Part shown: piece by piece, positions 36,865 through 47,070 of the stretch
Layout of the letters: each line of letters starts with the position of its first letter
How positions within the stretch are numbered: the stretch's first letter is position 1
NCBI RefSeq assembly: GCF_003202695.1
Contig: NZ_QGLL01000006.1
Span: forward strand, 62,001 to 126,000
Source: Bifidobacterium asteroides
Lineage (GTDB): Bacteria > Actinomycetota > Actinomycetes > Actinomycetales > Bifidobacteriaceae
Length of the DNA stretch: 64,000 nucleotides
Direction: 5' to 3'
Program-made: the position numbers and the translations under genes
The notes under the pieces: generated by a model
Databases searched by the model: none
What the model was told of the DNA's origin: nothing
Seen by the model: only the letters and a program-made list of their open reading frames with translations

Positions 36865-37968
36865 GTGATTGCACTCATCATCGGAATCCTGGTCGCCCTG
36901 GTGGTGACGCTGGCGGGAACCCCGCTGCTGATAAGGCTGGTCCACCGCTTGCACTACGGCCAGTACATCCGCCAGGACGGCCCCAAGTCCCACCTGGTCA
37001 AGCGCGGCACCCCGACTATGGGCGGGGTGGTCATCAACCTGGCCATCCTGCTGGGCTGGGCAGCCTCGGCGCTCTACCGCTACCTGTCGCGGGGCGAGTC
37101 CGTGTCCCTGTCGGCTATGCTGGTCCTGTTCGCCATGCTCTCCATGGGTTTCCTGGGCTTTATCGACGACTTTGCCAAGGTGCGCAAGAAGCAGAATCTG
37201 GGTCTGTCGGTCAGGGCCAAATTCGTCGGCCAGTTCATACTGGCCACCATCTATGCGGTGCTGGCCCTGAAGCTGCCTACCAAAAACGGCTATCCCAGCG
37301 CTCAGGCGGGCATATCCTTTGTTGAGCAGCCCATCATCGACTTCCGAATGGCAGGCAGCATCCTGTCCGTGGTGCTTTTCATCATCTGGGTGAATCTGCT
37401 GATGACGGCCTGGAGCAATGCCGTCAACCTGACCGATGGCCTGGACGGGCTGGCTTCGGGCTCTTCCATGATCGCCTTCGTGGGATACACCGTCATCGCC
37501 TTCTGGGAGAGCTACCACTTGAAGGGCGGTGGCCATGCCGGTCACGCCTACGCGGTCTCCGATCCCCTGGACCTGGCCATTATCGCCTGCTGTGCGGCCG
37601 TGGCCTGCTTTGGGTTCCTCTGGTACAACACCAATCCGGCCTCCATATTTATGGGCGACACCGGATCCCTGGCTCTGGGCGGACTCTTTGCAGCCCTGTC
37701 CATCGCCACCCATACCGAGCTTCTGGCGGTCATTCTCGGCGGGCTCTTTGTGGCAGAGGCCGCTTCCGACGTCATCCAGGTGGGCTATTTCAAGCTCACC
37801 CACAAGCGGGTCTTCAAGATGGCGCCCATCCATCACCACTTCGAGCTGATGGGTTGGCAGGAGTCCAAGGTGGTTGTGCGGTTCTGGATGATCGACCTGA
37901 TCTTCGTCCTGCTGGCCTTGGTCTGCTTCTATGCAGACTGGGTGGTCCGCTCTGGGCTGACCATCTGA
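36865..37968 (+). CDS. mraY: phospho-MurNAc-pentapeptide transferase
   Basis: Forms lipid I on undecaprenyl phosphate in the membrane. GTG 36865, eight bases after GGAG, gives MIALIIGIL and 367 aa with ten predicted membrane segments. Motifs: DGPKSHLVKRGTPTMGG, FIDDFAKVRKKQNLGL, NLTDGLDGLASG, and IHHHFELMGWQESKVV. The gap after murF (74 bp) carries no separate gene. Confidence 0.96.
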   Translation: MIALIIGILVALVVTLAGTPLLIRLVHRLHYGQYIRQDGPKSHLVKRGTPTMGGVVINLAILLGWAASALYRYLSRGESVSLSAMLVLFAMLSMGFLGFIDDFAKVRKKQNLGLSVRAKFVGQFILATIYAVLALKLPTKNGYPSAQAGISFVEQPIIDFRMAGSILSVVLFIIWVNLLMTAWSNAVNLTDGLDGLASGSSMIAFVGYTVIAFWESYHLKGGGHAGHAYAVSDPLDLAIIACCAAVACFGFLWYNTNPASIFMGDTGSLALGGLFAALSIATHTELLAVILGGLFVAEAASDVIQVGYFKLTHKRVFKMAPIHHHFELMGWQESKVVVRFWMIDLIFVLLALVCFYADWVVRSGLTI

Positions 37969-38047
37969 TTCCGTCCATTTATGGTGCCAGCCCTCGGCAG
38001 CCGGTATCATGCCAAGCAGATGCCGGAGCTAACGGAATGAGGTGTTC

Positions 38048-39487
38048 GTGGATATGGACTTGAGCCGGAAGCGAGTGTTGGTAGCCGGACTGGGCATTTC
38101 CGGACGGAGCGTGGCTGCAGCCTTGCGAGGGCGGGCTGCCGGGGTGACCACTGTGGACCAGTCCGCCCCGCATGCCGATCTTCGTGACTTCGATCAAGTG
38201 GACTGGGACCAAGTGGACCTGGTCATGGCCTCGCCCGTCTTCAACCCGCGCACTCCTTTTATTCTTGAGGCGCAGCGTCGGGGCATTCCCGTGGTCAGCG
38301 AGGTGGAGATGGCTTGGATGCTGCGGGTTCCTTCAGCACGGACCGGCCGGCCAGCGCCCTGGATCGGGATCACCGGCACCAACGGCAAGACCTCGACCAC
38401 CAGAATGGTCGCCGCCATGATGCAGGCCAGCGGGTTTACGGCTCCTGCGGTGGGCAACATCGGCAAGGCCATCTCGACAGCCGTCCTGGACCCAGCCAAC
38501 GACATGCTCTGTGTGGAGCTGAGCTCCTTCCAGCTGCACTTTACCTTCTCTACGGCTCTGGAGTGCGCGGCCATCACCAATTTGGCCGACGACCATCTGG
38601 ATTGGCATGGGGGATTCGAGGCCTATGCGGCCGACAAAGCACACATTTACCGGGGCGTGCGCAAGGCACTGGTCTACAACGCAGATGACTCCCGTGTCTC
38701 TGATTTGGCCAGACAGGCTCAGCCAGCCCCCGGTTGCCGAAGGGTGGGCTTCACTCTGGGTAGGCCCGAGCCTGGGCAGTTGGGCGTGGAGAACGGCTGG
38801 GTCGTGGACCACAGCGGATTGACCGGGCAGGATCTGCAGGAGAGCGTCAGACTGGTCCAGGTGGCCGAGTTGACGGACCTGTGCGAGCCTGACGGTACCG
38901 TCTATCCCCATCTGCTGGCCGATGCCCTATGCGCTCTGGCCTTGGCTCTGGGTGCTGGAGCTCGCGTCGATGCGGCTATCGAGGCCATGCGCACCTTTAC
39001 GCCCGGCAACCATAGGATCAGCACCGTGGCCACTCTCGGTCAGGGTTCGCAGGCCATTCGCTTTGTAGACGATTCCAAGGCCACCAATGCCCATGCCGCT
39101 GAGGCTTCCTTGGCCAGCTACCATGACGGCCAGGTGGTTTGGCTGGCCGGCGGGCTGGCCAAAGGCGCCCGCTTTGACGATCTGGTTCGGTCCCGCAGGT
39201 CCAAGCTGGCTGCAGCCGTGGTCATCGGCCAGGATCAGCAGCCCATGATCCAGGCCATCAAGGACCAGGCACCCGATCTGCCGGTTACTCTGATTGATCC
39301 TGGCGATGGAGATCAGGTTATGGCCTGGGCTGTTCGGGCTGCAGGCTCCTATGCGCAGCCCGGTCAGGTGGTTCTGTTGGCGCCTGCCTGTGCATCCATG
39401 GATCAGTTCGCATCTTATGCCGACCGAGGCGAACAGTTTGCCAAGCAGGCCAAACAGTGGGTCCGCGAGCATGAAGCGCGTCACTGA
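38048..39487 (+). CDS. murD: UDP-MurNAc-L-alanine:D-glutamate ligase
   Basis: Adds D-Glu to UDP-MurNAc-L-Ala. About 479 aa. Start codon uncertain: GTG 38048 (six bases after GAGG) is preferred, with GTG 38042 and ATG 38054 possible. N-terminal [17 protein letters not shown] loop [36 protein letters not shown], and C-terminal [12 protein letters not shown] with [10 protein letters not shown]. It overlaps ftsW by 17 bases. Confidence 0.95.
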   Translation: MDMDLSRKRVLVAGLGISGRSVAAALRGRAAGVTTVDQSAPHADLRDFDQVDWDQVDLVMASPVFNPRTPFILEAQRRGIPVVSEVEMAWMLRVPSARTGRPAPWIGITGTNGKTSTTRMVAAMMQASGFTAPAVGNIGKAISTAVLDPANDMLCVELSSFQLHFTFSTALECAAITNLADDHLDWHGGFEAYAADKAHIYRGVRKALVYNADDSRVSDLARQAQPAPGCRRVGFTLGRPEPGQLGVENGWVVDHSGLTGQDLQESVRLVQVAELTDLCEPDGTVYPHLLADALCALALALGAGARVDAAIEAMRTFTPGNHRISTVATLGQGSQAIRFVDDSKATNAHAAEASLASYHDGQVVWLAGGLAKGARFDDLVRSRRSKLAAAVVIGQDQQPMIQAIKDQAPDLPVTLIDPGDGDQVMAWAVRAAGSYAQPGQVVLLAPACASMDQFASYADRGEQFAKQAKQWVREHEARH

Positions 39488-40694
39488 TCCGCACACGGCC
39501 TCCTCCCGCGGGTCTGACGGCAAGGGGGGCTACCGGGGCTGGCGGGCTATTCTTAACCCGCTCTGGTGCTACTACGGCTTTCTGGCTACGGTCGTCGCCA
39601 CTACAGTCTTCGGTCTGATGATGGTCTTCTCCTCCTCGGCTGTGGATCTGGTAGCCCAGGGCAGCTCACCCTGGAGTCAGGTCATTCGCCAGAGCATATA
39701 TGCAGTGGTGGGGCTGTTTCTTGCCCTTTTGGCTGTGAGGATCAGCGTCGACCACTACCGGAACTGGAGCACTGGGTTTCTGATCGTCAGCCAGGGCGTC
39801 CAGCTGCTGACCCGTACGCCGCTGGGGCGGTCTGCCAACGGCAACGAGGGCTGGATCTCGGTGGGCGGCATTTCCATGCAGCCGGCTGAGCTGCTCAAGC
39901 TGGCCCTGTGTCTGTGGCTGCCGCAGGCCCTGATCGAAGCCCAGCGGCAGGCTGGCAAGGATTCTGACTTGAAGACCCTGGCGAAGGCCTATGCCAAGCC
40001 GGCCGTCGGCTTTATAGTCAGTTTCCTGCTGATCATGCTGGGCAAAGATTTGGGAACCGCCATGATCATTGTCATCATCGGTTTCGTGGCCTTCCTGGTC
40101 TCAGGCTTCCCCCTGCGCTGGCTGCTCAGCCTGGCGGCTCTGGGGATGGCTGCTGTCATCGGTTTTTCGGTCTATGGCAACAGCAACCGGACCCAGCGGA
40201 TCATGGCTGCCTACGGCAAGTGCTCGGCGGATGACATTCAAGGGGTCTGCTACCAGTCCATCCACGGGCTTTATGCCATGGCTTCTGGGGGATTGACCGG
40301 AGTAGGGCTGGGCAATTCAAGGGAGAAGTGGAACTACCTGCCCGAGGCGCACAATGACTTCATCTTCGCAGTCATCGGCGAGGAGCTGGGCTTCGTAGGG
40401 GCGGCCATGCTTATTCTGGTCTTTGTGGTCATGGGCTGGTGCATGCTGCGAATCGCCCTGACAACCAGGAACCGGTATGCGGGCATGGTGCTGATCTGTC
40501 TGGATGTGTGGCTGGTGGGTCAAGCCCTGATCAACATCTGCGTGGTTCTGGGCCTGCTGCCGGTCATCGGGCTGCCTCTGCCCTTCGTTTCGGCTGGAGG
40601 GACCGCCCTGATCTCGTGCCTGGCATCGGCCGGGGTGGCTCTGAAGATGATTCGGACCCAGCCAGACGTGAAGGCAGCCACGGAGGGGTCCTGA
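39471..40694 (+). CDS. ftsW: septal peptidoglycan glycosyltransferase FtsW (SEDS family)
   Basis: 407 aa from ATG 39471, inside the end of murD. About ten membrane segments; first at residues 28-50 ([23 protein letters not shown]). SEDS hallmarks: [66 protein letters not shown], and [15 protein letters not shown] near the end. Polymerises lipid II with FtsI. Confidence 0.96.
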   Translation: MKRVTDPHTASSRGSDGKGGYRGWRAILNPLWCYYGFLATVVATTVFGLMMVFSSSAVDLVAQGSSPWSQVIRQSIYAVVGLFLALLAVRISVDHYRNWSTGFLIVSQGVQLLTRTPLGRSANGNEGWISVGGISMQPAELLKLALCLWLPQALIEAQRQAGKDSDLKTLAKAYAKPAVGFIVSFLLIMLGKDLGTAMIIVIIGFVAFLVSGFPLRWLLSLAALGMAAVIGFSVYGNSNRTQRIMAAYGKCSADDIQGVCYQSIHGLYAMASGGLTGVGLGNSREKWNYLPEAHNDFIFAVIGEELGFVGAAMLILVFVVMGWCMLRIALTTRNRYAGMVLICLDVWLVGQALINICVVLGLLPVIGLPLPFVSAGGTALISCLASAGVALKMIRTQPDVKAATEGS

Positions 40695-40734
40695 GAAGCG
40701 GAATGGACGTGATGGGAAGGAAGCGGATTCGAGG

Positions 40735-41997
40735 ATGACGACAGCGACTAGGGCTGAGAACGAAATGCCTGGGCATGACCAGAAGCATGCCGAAAGAGGT
40801 GCTGGTCCCCATCTGGTGCTGGCCGGAGGGGGGACGGCAGGACATGTCAACCCTCTGCTCAGCGTGGCTGCGGTCATTCGGGAGCGCCGCCCCCAGGCTT
40901 CCATCAGCGTGATCGGCACCGCTGTCGGCTTGGAGCACGACCTGGTGCCGGCTGCTGGACTTCCCCTGGACCTGATTGAGAAGGTGCCCTTCCCTCGTCG
41001 CCCCGGCAAGGCCGCCCTGGACTTCCCCCGGCGCTGGCGGCGTGAGGTGCAGCGGGTCCGAGGGTACCTGCAGGATCGGTCGGCCGACCTGGTGGTCGGC
41101 TTTGGCGGTTATGCCTCGGCGCCGGTCTACAGGGCCGCACGGAATCTGGGTCTGCCCATCGTCGTCCACGAGCAGAACGCCCGGGCGGGCATGGCCAACA
41201 AGCTGGGTGCCCGCTGGGCCGATTTTGTAGGTACAGCCTACGAGGATACGGGCATCCGGGCCCGGGCGGGAGTACCCGTGCGCCGCGTGGGTCTGCCCCT
41301 GCGGCCAGCCATCGCCCGACTAGCCAAGCAGATGGAGACTGACCGCTCCGGCGCCCGTCGTGAGTCGGCACGGTCACTGGGTCTGGATCCCGATAGGCCC
41401 ATCCTGCTGGTCACCGGCGGTTCCCTGGGCGCGCTCAGCCTGAACAAGGCGGTAGCTGGCGCGGCTCGGCAGCTGTTGGACCGAACCCAGGTGATCCATC
41501 TGACCGGTCGTGGCAAGACCGGTCAAGTCAAAGAACAAGTGGCTGCGAATCTGTGCGATGCAGCCATCAACGATCTGGATCCGGCTCACCGGGGCCAGGG
41601 GGACTACCACATGGCCGAATACCTGGAGCGGATCGATCTGGCCTTCGCCTGCGCTGATCTGGTGGTCTGCCGGGCCGGTGCCGGATCTGTCAGCGAGCTG
41701 GCCGCCTTGGGCGTGCCCGCCATCTACGTGCCCCTGCCCATCGGCAACGGCGAACAGCGATTCAACGCTCAGCCTGTCGTACAGGCCGGGGGAGGGCTCA
41801 TGGTCGATGATGCGGTCCTGGATGCCAAATGGATGGTCGATCATGTTCCCGCTCTTATGGACGACAGGGATAGGCTGGCTGACATGCGCCACCGGGCCTG
41901 GGGGTACGGGATTCGCGATGCCGCCCAGGTGATGGCAGAGCAGATCCTGACCATGGCTGACCGACACCTTGCCCACAAGGACTCAGGGAGAGGCTGA
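40735..41997 (+). CDS. murG: UDP-GlcNAc:lipid I N-acetylglucosaminyltransferase
   Basis: Converts lipid I to lipid II at the inner face of the membrane. 420 aa, with about 22 extra N-terminal residues before [15 protein letters not shown]. Further motifs: [43 protein letters not shown], and [27 protein letters not shown] 40735 lies 40 bp after ftsW with GAGG just before; the start could be later (ATG 40765). Confidence 0.96.
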   Translation: MTTATRAENEMPGHDQKHAERGAGPHLVLAGGGTAGHVNPLLSVAAVIRERRPQASISVIGTAVGLEHDLVPAAGLPLDLIEKVPFPRRPGKAALDFPRRWRREVQRVRGYLQDRSADLVVGFGGYASAPVYRAARNLGLPIVVHEQNARAGMANKLGARWADFVGTAYEDTGIRARAGVPVRRVGLPLRPAIARLAKQMETDRSGARRESARSLGLDPDRPILLVTGGSLGALSLNKAVAGAARQLLDRTQVIHLTGRGKTGQVKEQVAANLCDAAINDLDPAHRGQGDYHMAEYLERIDLAFACADLVVCRAGAGSVSELAALGVPAIYVPLPIGNGEQRFNAQPVVQAGGGLMVDDAVLDAKWMVDHVPALMDDRDRLADMRHRAWGYGIRDAAQVMAEQILTMADRHLAHKDSGRG

Positions 41998-42070
41998 TCG
42001 GGCATAATAGAGGCAGACGACGGGCGACCGACCCGAATGGTCCTGAACTGTTGGAGGAGATGCAACTACT

Positions 42071-43735
42071 GTGCGCAAGGTTGAATTGAATGCTGTGCCC
42101 GGTTCGCAGGAAGGCGGTGACCGGTCCCTGCCGGTCCTGGACCCCTGCCTGCCCGCCCTGGCCCAGGCCGGAGTGCACGATCCCAAGGATCTGGGGCCCA
42201 CACACTTCATCGGCATCGGCGGTGCCGGAATGAGCGTGCTGGCTGAGATGCTCCATCAGGAGGGTGTGCAGGTCTCCGGATCCGACCGTGCCGAGGGGGA
42301 CAAGACCCGCCGTCTGCGTCAGCTGGGGATTCGGGTCGCTATCGGCCAGGATGCCCGCAACATAGCCGGAGCGCGCACGGTGGTCTGGTCCAGTGCCATC
42401 AAGCCTGACAATCCCGAGATTCTTGCAGCTCGTGACGCAGGCGCCCGCCTGGTCCATCGCAGCGACATTCTTGACCTGCTCATGGCCTCCAGGATTTCAG
42501 TCACCGTGGCCGGCGCCCATGGCAAGACCACCACCAGCGCCCTTTTGGCCCACCTGCTGACCAAGGGCGGCAGCGGTGATCTGGCCGATCCTAGCTATGC
42601 CATCGGTGGCAGCCTCCAGAGCGGCCAGGGTCCCATGGACGGCGGGCACGTAGGAGCCGGACGGGTTCTGGTGGCCGAGGCTGATGAGTCCGACGGCAGC
42701 TTTGGCAAGTACACTCCTGACATCGCCATCATCACCAACGTGGAGCCCGACCATCTGGATCACTACGGCACTGCTGACGCCTTCCACCAGGCCTTTGTCG
42801 AACATGCCCGGCAGGCCCGCCGCTTCCTGGTGGTCTGCGGGGACGACCGGGGCGCACTGGAGGTCTTGCGGCGGCTGCATGGGGACTGCCGAGCCGGAAT
42901 CATCATCTATGCTTCGGATCCCCGGCTGAGTGCTGAATCCTTGCCCGGAGTCCTTGGCCTGGTCCGCATCGAGTCCGAGTCCGAGAGCAGCGGCAGCGGT
43001 CGTGAGCATTGCCGTCTCGCTCTTCCTGCGCAGGTGCTCCAGGCGACAGGGCTGGAGACCAGCAAGCCGCTCGATCTGCAGGTGGACTTGGCAATTCCCG
43101 GCATCCACAATGCCCGCAATGCCGCTGCGGCCATTATCGCCGCTATCCTGCTGGGAATGGAACCTGATACGGCCGCCGCCTGCGCCGCCGATTTTCGGGG
43201 GGCCTCCAGACGCTTCGAGGTCCGTGGATGCCAGCACGAGGTCACCGTAGTGGATGATTACGCCCATCACCCCACGGAGATCGCAGCACTGCTGACTGCC
43301 GCCAGACGACGTTATCCGGGTCGGACCATCAGAGTGCTCTTCCAGCCCCACCTGTATTCGCGCACCGCCATCTTCGCAGATCGGTTCGCGGACGCTTTGT
43401 CCCTGGCAGACGATGTGACGGTAACTGACATCTTCCCCGCCCGTGAGCTGGCCAGCGACTATCCAGGCGTGGATGCCGGGACCATTCCCTCCGCCGCCCG
43501 CAAGATTGCGGCTGCTGGGCCTCTTGTCGGCCGGGACTCGGACCAGAAGCCTCAGGATTCCGGCAATAGATCGAACGGGACAGTCTTCCGGTCCTGCCCG
43601 AACATGCGTCAGGCCGCTCTGGATCTGGCCGAGCGGGCTGAGCCGGGGGATGTGATCCTGACCGTAGGGGCCGGTGATGTTACTGCCATGGGGCCAGTCA
43701 TTCTTGACAGGCTGGCTGAACGGGACCAGCAGTGA
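42071..43735 (+). CDS. murC: UDP-MurNAc:L-alanine ligase
   Basis: First amino acid ligase of the pentapeptide. GTG 42071 with GGAGGAG upstream; 554 aa, longer than the usual 450-490. Motifs: GIGGAGMSVLAEML, VVWSSAI, VAGAHGKTTTSALLA, EADESDGSF, NVEPDHLDHYG, and VVDDYAHHPTEIAALL. Extra length lies in a 40-residue N-terminal lead, a Ser/Glu-rich loop near residues 290-320 and a hydrophilic insertion near 484-510. GTGA overlap with ftsQ. Confidence 0.95.
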   Translation: MRKVELNAVPGSQEGGDRSLPVLDPCLPALAQAGVHDPKDLGPTHFIGIGGAGMSVLAEMLHQEGVQVSGSDRAEGDKTRRLRQLGIRVAIGQDARNIAGARTVVWSSAIKPDNPEILAARDAGARLVHRSDILDLLMASRISVTVAGAHGKTTTSALLAHLLTKGGSGDLADPSYAIGGSLQSGQGPMDGGHVGAGRVLVAEADESDGSFGKYTPDIAIITNVEPDHLDHYGTADAFHQAFVEHARQARRFLVVCGDDRGALEVLRRLHGDCRAGIIIYASDPRLSAESLPGVLGLVRIESESESSGSGREHCRLALPAQVLQATGLETSKPLDLQVDLAIPGIHNARNAAAAIIAAILLGMEPDTAAACAADFRGASRRFEVRGCQHEVTVVDDYAHHPTEIAALLTAARRRYPGRTIRVLFQPHLYSRTAIFADRFADALSLADDVTVTDIFPARELASDYPGVDAGTIPSAARKIAAAGPLVGRDSDQKPQDSGNRSNGTVFRSCPNMRQAALDLAERAEPGDVILTVGAGDVTAMGPVILDRLAERDQQ

Positions 43736-45009
43736 CGACCGGCAAGGGTCGCAGCGCCTCCGGCGGGGCCTCGTCCAGGGCTAGGGCCGTCCGGGCTGCC
43801 AAGGCTGCGCGGACGGCCCGGTCTGGGCAGGCCAAGCCTTTGAAAAAGGAACCGCAGACCGGCACAACTGCCAGATCGGCCAGGTCAACCGTCTCCGATG
43901 CTGCATCCGTGACCGACAGGTCCAAGGCTAAAAAAACAGGCAACGGAGGCAAACGCCTCAAGCGGTCCGGAGATCTCAAGGGGTCGAAACGTCTCAAGGG
44001 TCGTCCGAATCGTTCCAAGAATGCAAGCGGATCCCGGACGCGTAGCCCCAGGTCGGCCTCCTCATCCTCCCGTTCGCTGGTAAAAGGCAGCAGCGCTTCC
44101 GTATCCGAATCCGGGGCACCCAAGTCTGCGCTCTCACGTTCGACGAGTTCGACCGGGGGGTTCGTCGATGCAAGGACCATACCGCCGGACCGACCGGTGT
44201 CAGGCAGGATAGGCACCGACCAGGAGGACCGGGGGCTGGGGATCTTCGTTCGGCCTAAGGTGCTGGACTTTCAGGCCCGGGTGCGCGAGAAGAAGAAGGT
44301 CAGTCGCAGGCTGGTTCTGATCCGAACAGGCGTCGTCCTCCTGGTCGTGGCTCTGATCGCAGGACTGGCGTGGCTGTTCTTTCTTTCTCCGGTCTTCCGC
44401 CTGCAGACTGACAAGATCAATGTCAGTGGTGGCAATGCATGGGTGTCCGACGAACGTGTCGCCTCAATCGTGGCCCATCAGGGAGATCGCTCGCTGCTGC
44501 TGATTTCCACCAATGGCGTCGAGCAGGAGATCAGCGGCATGGCCGGGGTGACCGATGCCAAGGTCCGCAAGAGCTTTCCGCACGGGCTGAAGGTGACCTT
44601 CGAGGCACAGGAGCCCACTGCGGTCTTCAAGGACGCCCATGGCAAGCTGACGGCCGTTGACAGACAAGGCAGGACGCTCAATACCGTCTCCAAGCCGGTG
44701 GACGGGGTGCCGGTTATCCAGGTGGCCACTGTGAAGCGGGCCCAGCAGGATCAAGCGGTCAGGCAGACCTTGCGGATTCTGTCGACCATGCCGGAGGCCA
44801 TGCGCCATTCGGTGACCAAGGTGACTGCAGAGACCCAGGACTCCATCACCACCGAGCTGGATCAGGGCAAACATGTCATCATATGGGGCGACGGATCTGA
44901 CCTGAAGCTCAAACAAGCCGTGGTCGACAAGATCATCAACGACCCTTCCAAGATCGGCGACAAGCATCAGCTGGATGTGTCGGCGCCCCTGCGGCCTATC
45001 GTCAAATAG
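43732..45009 (+). CDS. ftsQ: cell division protein FtsQ/DivIB with long basic N-terminus
   Basis: 425 aa. Residues 1-190 are cytoplasmic, Ser/Arg/Lys-rich and of low complexity; a membrane helix lies at about 195-220 (LVLIRTGVVLLVVALIAGLAWLFFL cut to its core VVLLVVALIAGLAWLFF); a POTRA domain follows (VSGGNAWVSDERVASIVAH to about 295), then the FtsQ beta domain. Most homologues have a much shorter cytoplasmic part. It bridges FtsL/B to the rest of the divisome. Last gene of the operon; its end overlaps dtd on the other strand by 8 bases. Confidence 0.93.
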   Translation: MTTGKGRSASGGASSRARAVRAAKAARTARSGQAKPLKKEPQTGTTARSARSTVSDAASVTDRSKAKKTGNGGKRLKRSGDLKGSKRLKGRPNRSKNASGSRTRSPRSASSSSRSLVKGSSASVSESGAPKSALSRSTSSTGGFVDARTIPPDRPVSGRIGTDQEDRGLGIFVRPKVLDFQARVREKKKVSRRLVLIRTGVVLLVVALIAGLAWLFFLSPVFRLQTDKINVSGGNAWVSDERVASIVAHQGDRSLLLISTNGVEQEISGMAGVTDAKVRKSFPHGLKVTFEAQEPTAVFKDAHGKLTAVDRQGRTLNTVSKPVDGVPVIQVATVKRAQQDQAVRQTLRILSTMPEAMRHSVTKVTAETQDSITTELDQGKHVIIWGDGSDLKLKQAVVDKIINDPSKIGDKHQLDVSAPLRPIVK

Positions 45010-45502
45010 CTGCTGAAGAGGATGTTGTCTTCATCAGCCTGTCAGTGTCCAGCAGGATTGTCACAGGGCCGTCATTGATGAAATCCACTCGCATGTGGGC
45101 GCCGAATTGTCCCACGGCAACGGGGACACCGGTTGCTGCCAGAGCCCGGTTCAGATCCTGCCAGACGCTCTGGGCGTGCTCAGGCTCTCCCGCAGCTATG
45201 AAGCTTGGACGGTTGCCGTGACGCAGATCCGCATAGAGGGTGAACTGGGAAATGGAGAGGATGGAGCCGCCGCAGTCCAGGACCGATCGATTCATCCGGC
45301 CCTCCTCGTCGGCGAAGATACGCATTCGGGTCAGCTTGCGTACGGCATAGTCCACCTGGGTATCGCTGTCGCTGTCCTGGACGGCCACCAAAAGCAAGAG
45401 CCCCGTGCCGATGCTTTGGGGTTTAAAATCAGGATCCGGCTGTCCCTGCTCGTCGACCACATCGACCCGGGCACGGCTGACCCGCTGTATGACGATTCTC
45501 AT
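45002..45502 (-). CDS. dtd: D-aminoacyl-tRNA deacylase
   Basis: Hydrolyses D-aminoacyl-tRNA and mischarged glycyl-tRNA(Ala), a proofreading step. 166 aa. MRIVIQRVSRARVDV at the N-terminus, the catalytic SISQFTLYADLRHGNRPSF and the Gly-cis-Pro-like GQFGAHMRVDFINDGPVTI near the end are diagnostic. Ends inside the last codons of ftsQ, convergent. Confidence 0.95.
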   Translation of the reverse strand: MRIVIQRVSRARVDVVDEQGQPDPDFKPQSIGTGLLLLVAVQDSDSDTQVDYAVRKLTRMRIFADEEGRMNRSVLDCGGSILSISQFTLYADLRHGNRPSFIAAGEPEHAQSVWQDLNRALAATGVPVAVGQFGAHMRVDFINDGPVTILLDTDRLMKTTSSSAAI

Positions 45503-45892
45503 GGTTCCAGTCTAGAGAGTTCAGGCATTGTTATAGTGCCGAAAGGAAAAGCTGGACCGGTACTTGGTGGGGAGCAGGCAGAGAATGTTTGAAGACCCGC
45601 ATGAGGGAAGCTCACCTCAACGCAGGCATGACAAACGGGTCCTTGTCAGTGGTCCAGTCGATGGCTGTCTCTTTCAGCCCTTTTGGCGGGTGGCTTCAGG
45701 TCGAAGTGCACGGTGCTCATGTTGCCAATGTAATCGACGGGCTGATCTTCGGTGCAATCCTGATCGGTGTGCATCGATGATGTCATGATGAGTGACCTGC
45801 TTTCTCCGCCGATATGCGGATTCTGGCCGGTCATGGCTTCCCTTGGGTCGTCTCAGATTCGTCGGCGCCGCTTGGTTGTACAGACGCATCCG
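45503..45892. other. 390-bp gap with a possible minus-strand gene remnant
   Basis: No convincing intact gene. On the minus strand, from about 45785 down to 45646, an open stretch reads MHTDQDCTEDQPVDYIGN and continues to HFDLKPPAKR; after a possible frame change near 45675 a neighbouring frame gives IDWTTDKDPFVMPALR. This looks like the trace of a small protein gene rather than random sequence, but I do not recognise it. No plausible ribosome site was found. Confidence 0.3.
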
Positions 45893-46411
45893 TCAATTGA
45901 CCGCTGCGGTCATGATCCAGTCGGTCTGTAGATCCTCGCCCAAGATGAAGGTGTGGTCTCCGGTCCGTTTGAAGCCCATGGCTCGGTAGAAACGTTGGGC
46001 GGGCTCATTGTGCTCCCATACGCCCAGCCAGATTTTGCTCAGGCTCTGGTTCCAGGCTCGTTCGAAGGCCTGATTGATCAGCATGCTGCCCAGTCCCTGG
46101 CGTTTGAAGTCCGATAGGACGTATAGCCGCTCGATCTCCATCGAAGTGTCACCGAACTGCTCTGTCTGGGCCTTCCCGGTGTTGAGCTGCATATAGGCTG
46201 CGGGCGTGCCATTCACGCTGGCCAGAAGAAAAACGGACTCAGGTTCGGACAGTTGTGACTTGACCAGTTCGGGGGAGAAGGAGTGCCGGAGGTAGTCTTC
46301 CATGTTTTTCCGGCTGTTGTCGGCGGCGAAAGTGTCGCGGAAGGCGGTCATGCCCAAGGAACGTATCAGCCTGGTGTCATTCGATGTGCATCGCCGTATT
46401 ACTGCGGTCAT
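45893..46411 (-). CDS. GNAT family N-acetyltransferase
   Basis: 172 aa. Acetyl-CoA binding motif A is LYVLSDFKRQGLGSMLINQAF, with Q-x-x-G-x-G-type core RQGLGS, followed by IWLGVWEHNEPAQRFYRAMGFKRTG (motif B). The N-terminal region FRDTFAADNSRKNMEDYL resembles PaiA-type polyamine acetyltransferases, but the substrate cannot be set from sequence. It sits in an accessory stretch with transporters. Confidence 0.88.
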   Translation of the reverse strand: MTAVIRRCTSNDTRLIRSLGMTAFRDTFAADNSRKNMEDYLRHSFSPELVKSQLSEPESVFLLASVNGTPAAYMQLNTGKAQTEQFGDTSMEIERLYVLSDFKRQGLGSMLINQAFERAWNQSLSKIWLGVWEHNEPAQRFYRAMGFKRTGDHTFILGEDLQTDWIMTAAVN

Positions 46412-46480
46412 GATGGCGATTCCTTTCCTCTTGCTCTTGATTCGATCGCTCGGATGTATCTGTGTTGATGAGCGCTGTTC

Positions 46481-46798
46481 TTAATTGATGACCTTGAGTC
46501 CGACCACGCAGGCGACTAGACCGATGATGAGTAGAATGCGGGCGAGTGAAACAGGCTCCGATCCAATAGCCATGGCGTATAGGACAGTCAAGGCAGCTCC
46601 GATGCCGACCCAGACCGCGTAGGCCGTGCTGGCAGGAATGCTGCGCATGGCAAAGGCCAGACCCGCCATGCTGGCAATCAGTCCCACAATAAAAACGATG
46701 TCAGGGACGATTTTGGTAAAGCTTTGAGACTTGCCTAGGGCGGTGGCCCAGACCGATTCACAGATGCCAGCGAGTATGAGTACGATCCACGAGGACAT
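46481..46798 (-). CDS. small multidrug resistance family transporter, SugE/Gdx-like
   Basis: 105 aa from ATG 46798, with AAAGGGA just upstream; four membrane helices. The essential Glu lies in the first helix (LILAGICESVWATALG). The end of the third helix, VWVGIGAALTVLYAMAIGSEPVSLARIL, is closer to Gdx/SugE guanidinium exporters than to EmrE. Single gene here, so it would act as a homodimer. No guanidine riboswitch was seen upstream. Confidence 0.88.
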   Translation of the reverse strand: MSSWIVLILAGICESVWATALGKSQSFTKIVPDIVFIVGLIASMAGLAFAMRSIPASTAYAVWVGIGAALTVLYAMAIGSEPVSLARILLIIGLVACVVGLKVIN

Positions 46799-47070
46799 GG
46801 TTCCCTTTCGGCAAGTCTTGTCGCTGTCCGGGTACTTGACCATCGTCCGGGAACCTGAACCAGATTCTGAGCATCAGAATAGCACGGGGGCAACTCTGAT
46901 AATGGACTGAGCACGGGAGTGATCGACAGTCCATCGTGAGAAGGAATCAGGGTTGATTCAGGGTCGTTTCAGGGGTTTGCCGGATGTTGCATTCCGCGTC
47001 GATCGACTATGCATATAAATAGATGAATGTAGCCGAGTGTACGCACGAGGATGTGGCAGGTGAATGAATC

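Noticed and set aside
38042-38056. Whether murD is broken by the missing ATG at its usual start
   Set aside because: GTG and ATG starts with a ribosome site are available within 12 bases and the N-terminal [10 protein letters not shown] motif is intact.
46799-47070. Guanidine-II riboswitch upstream of the SMR gene, prompted by two GCACGGG copies
   Set aside because: The copies are on the wrong strand for the gene and the bases around ACGG cannot form the required stems.
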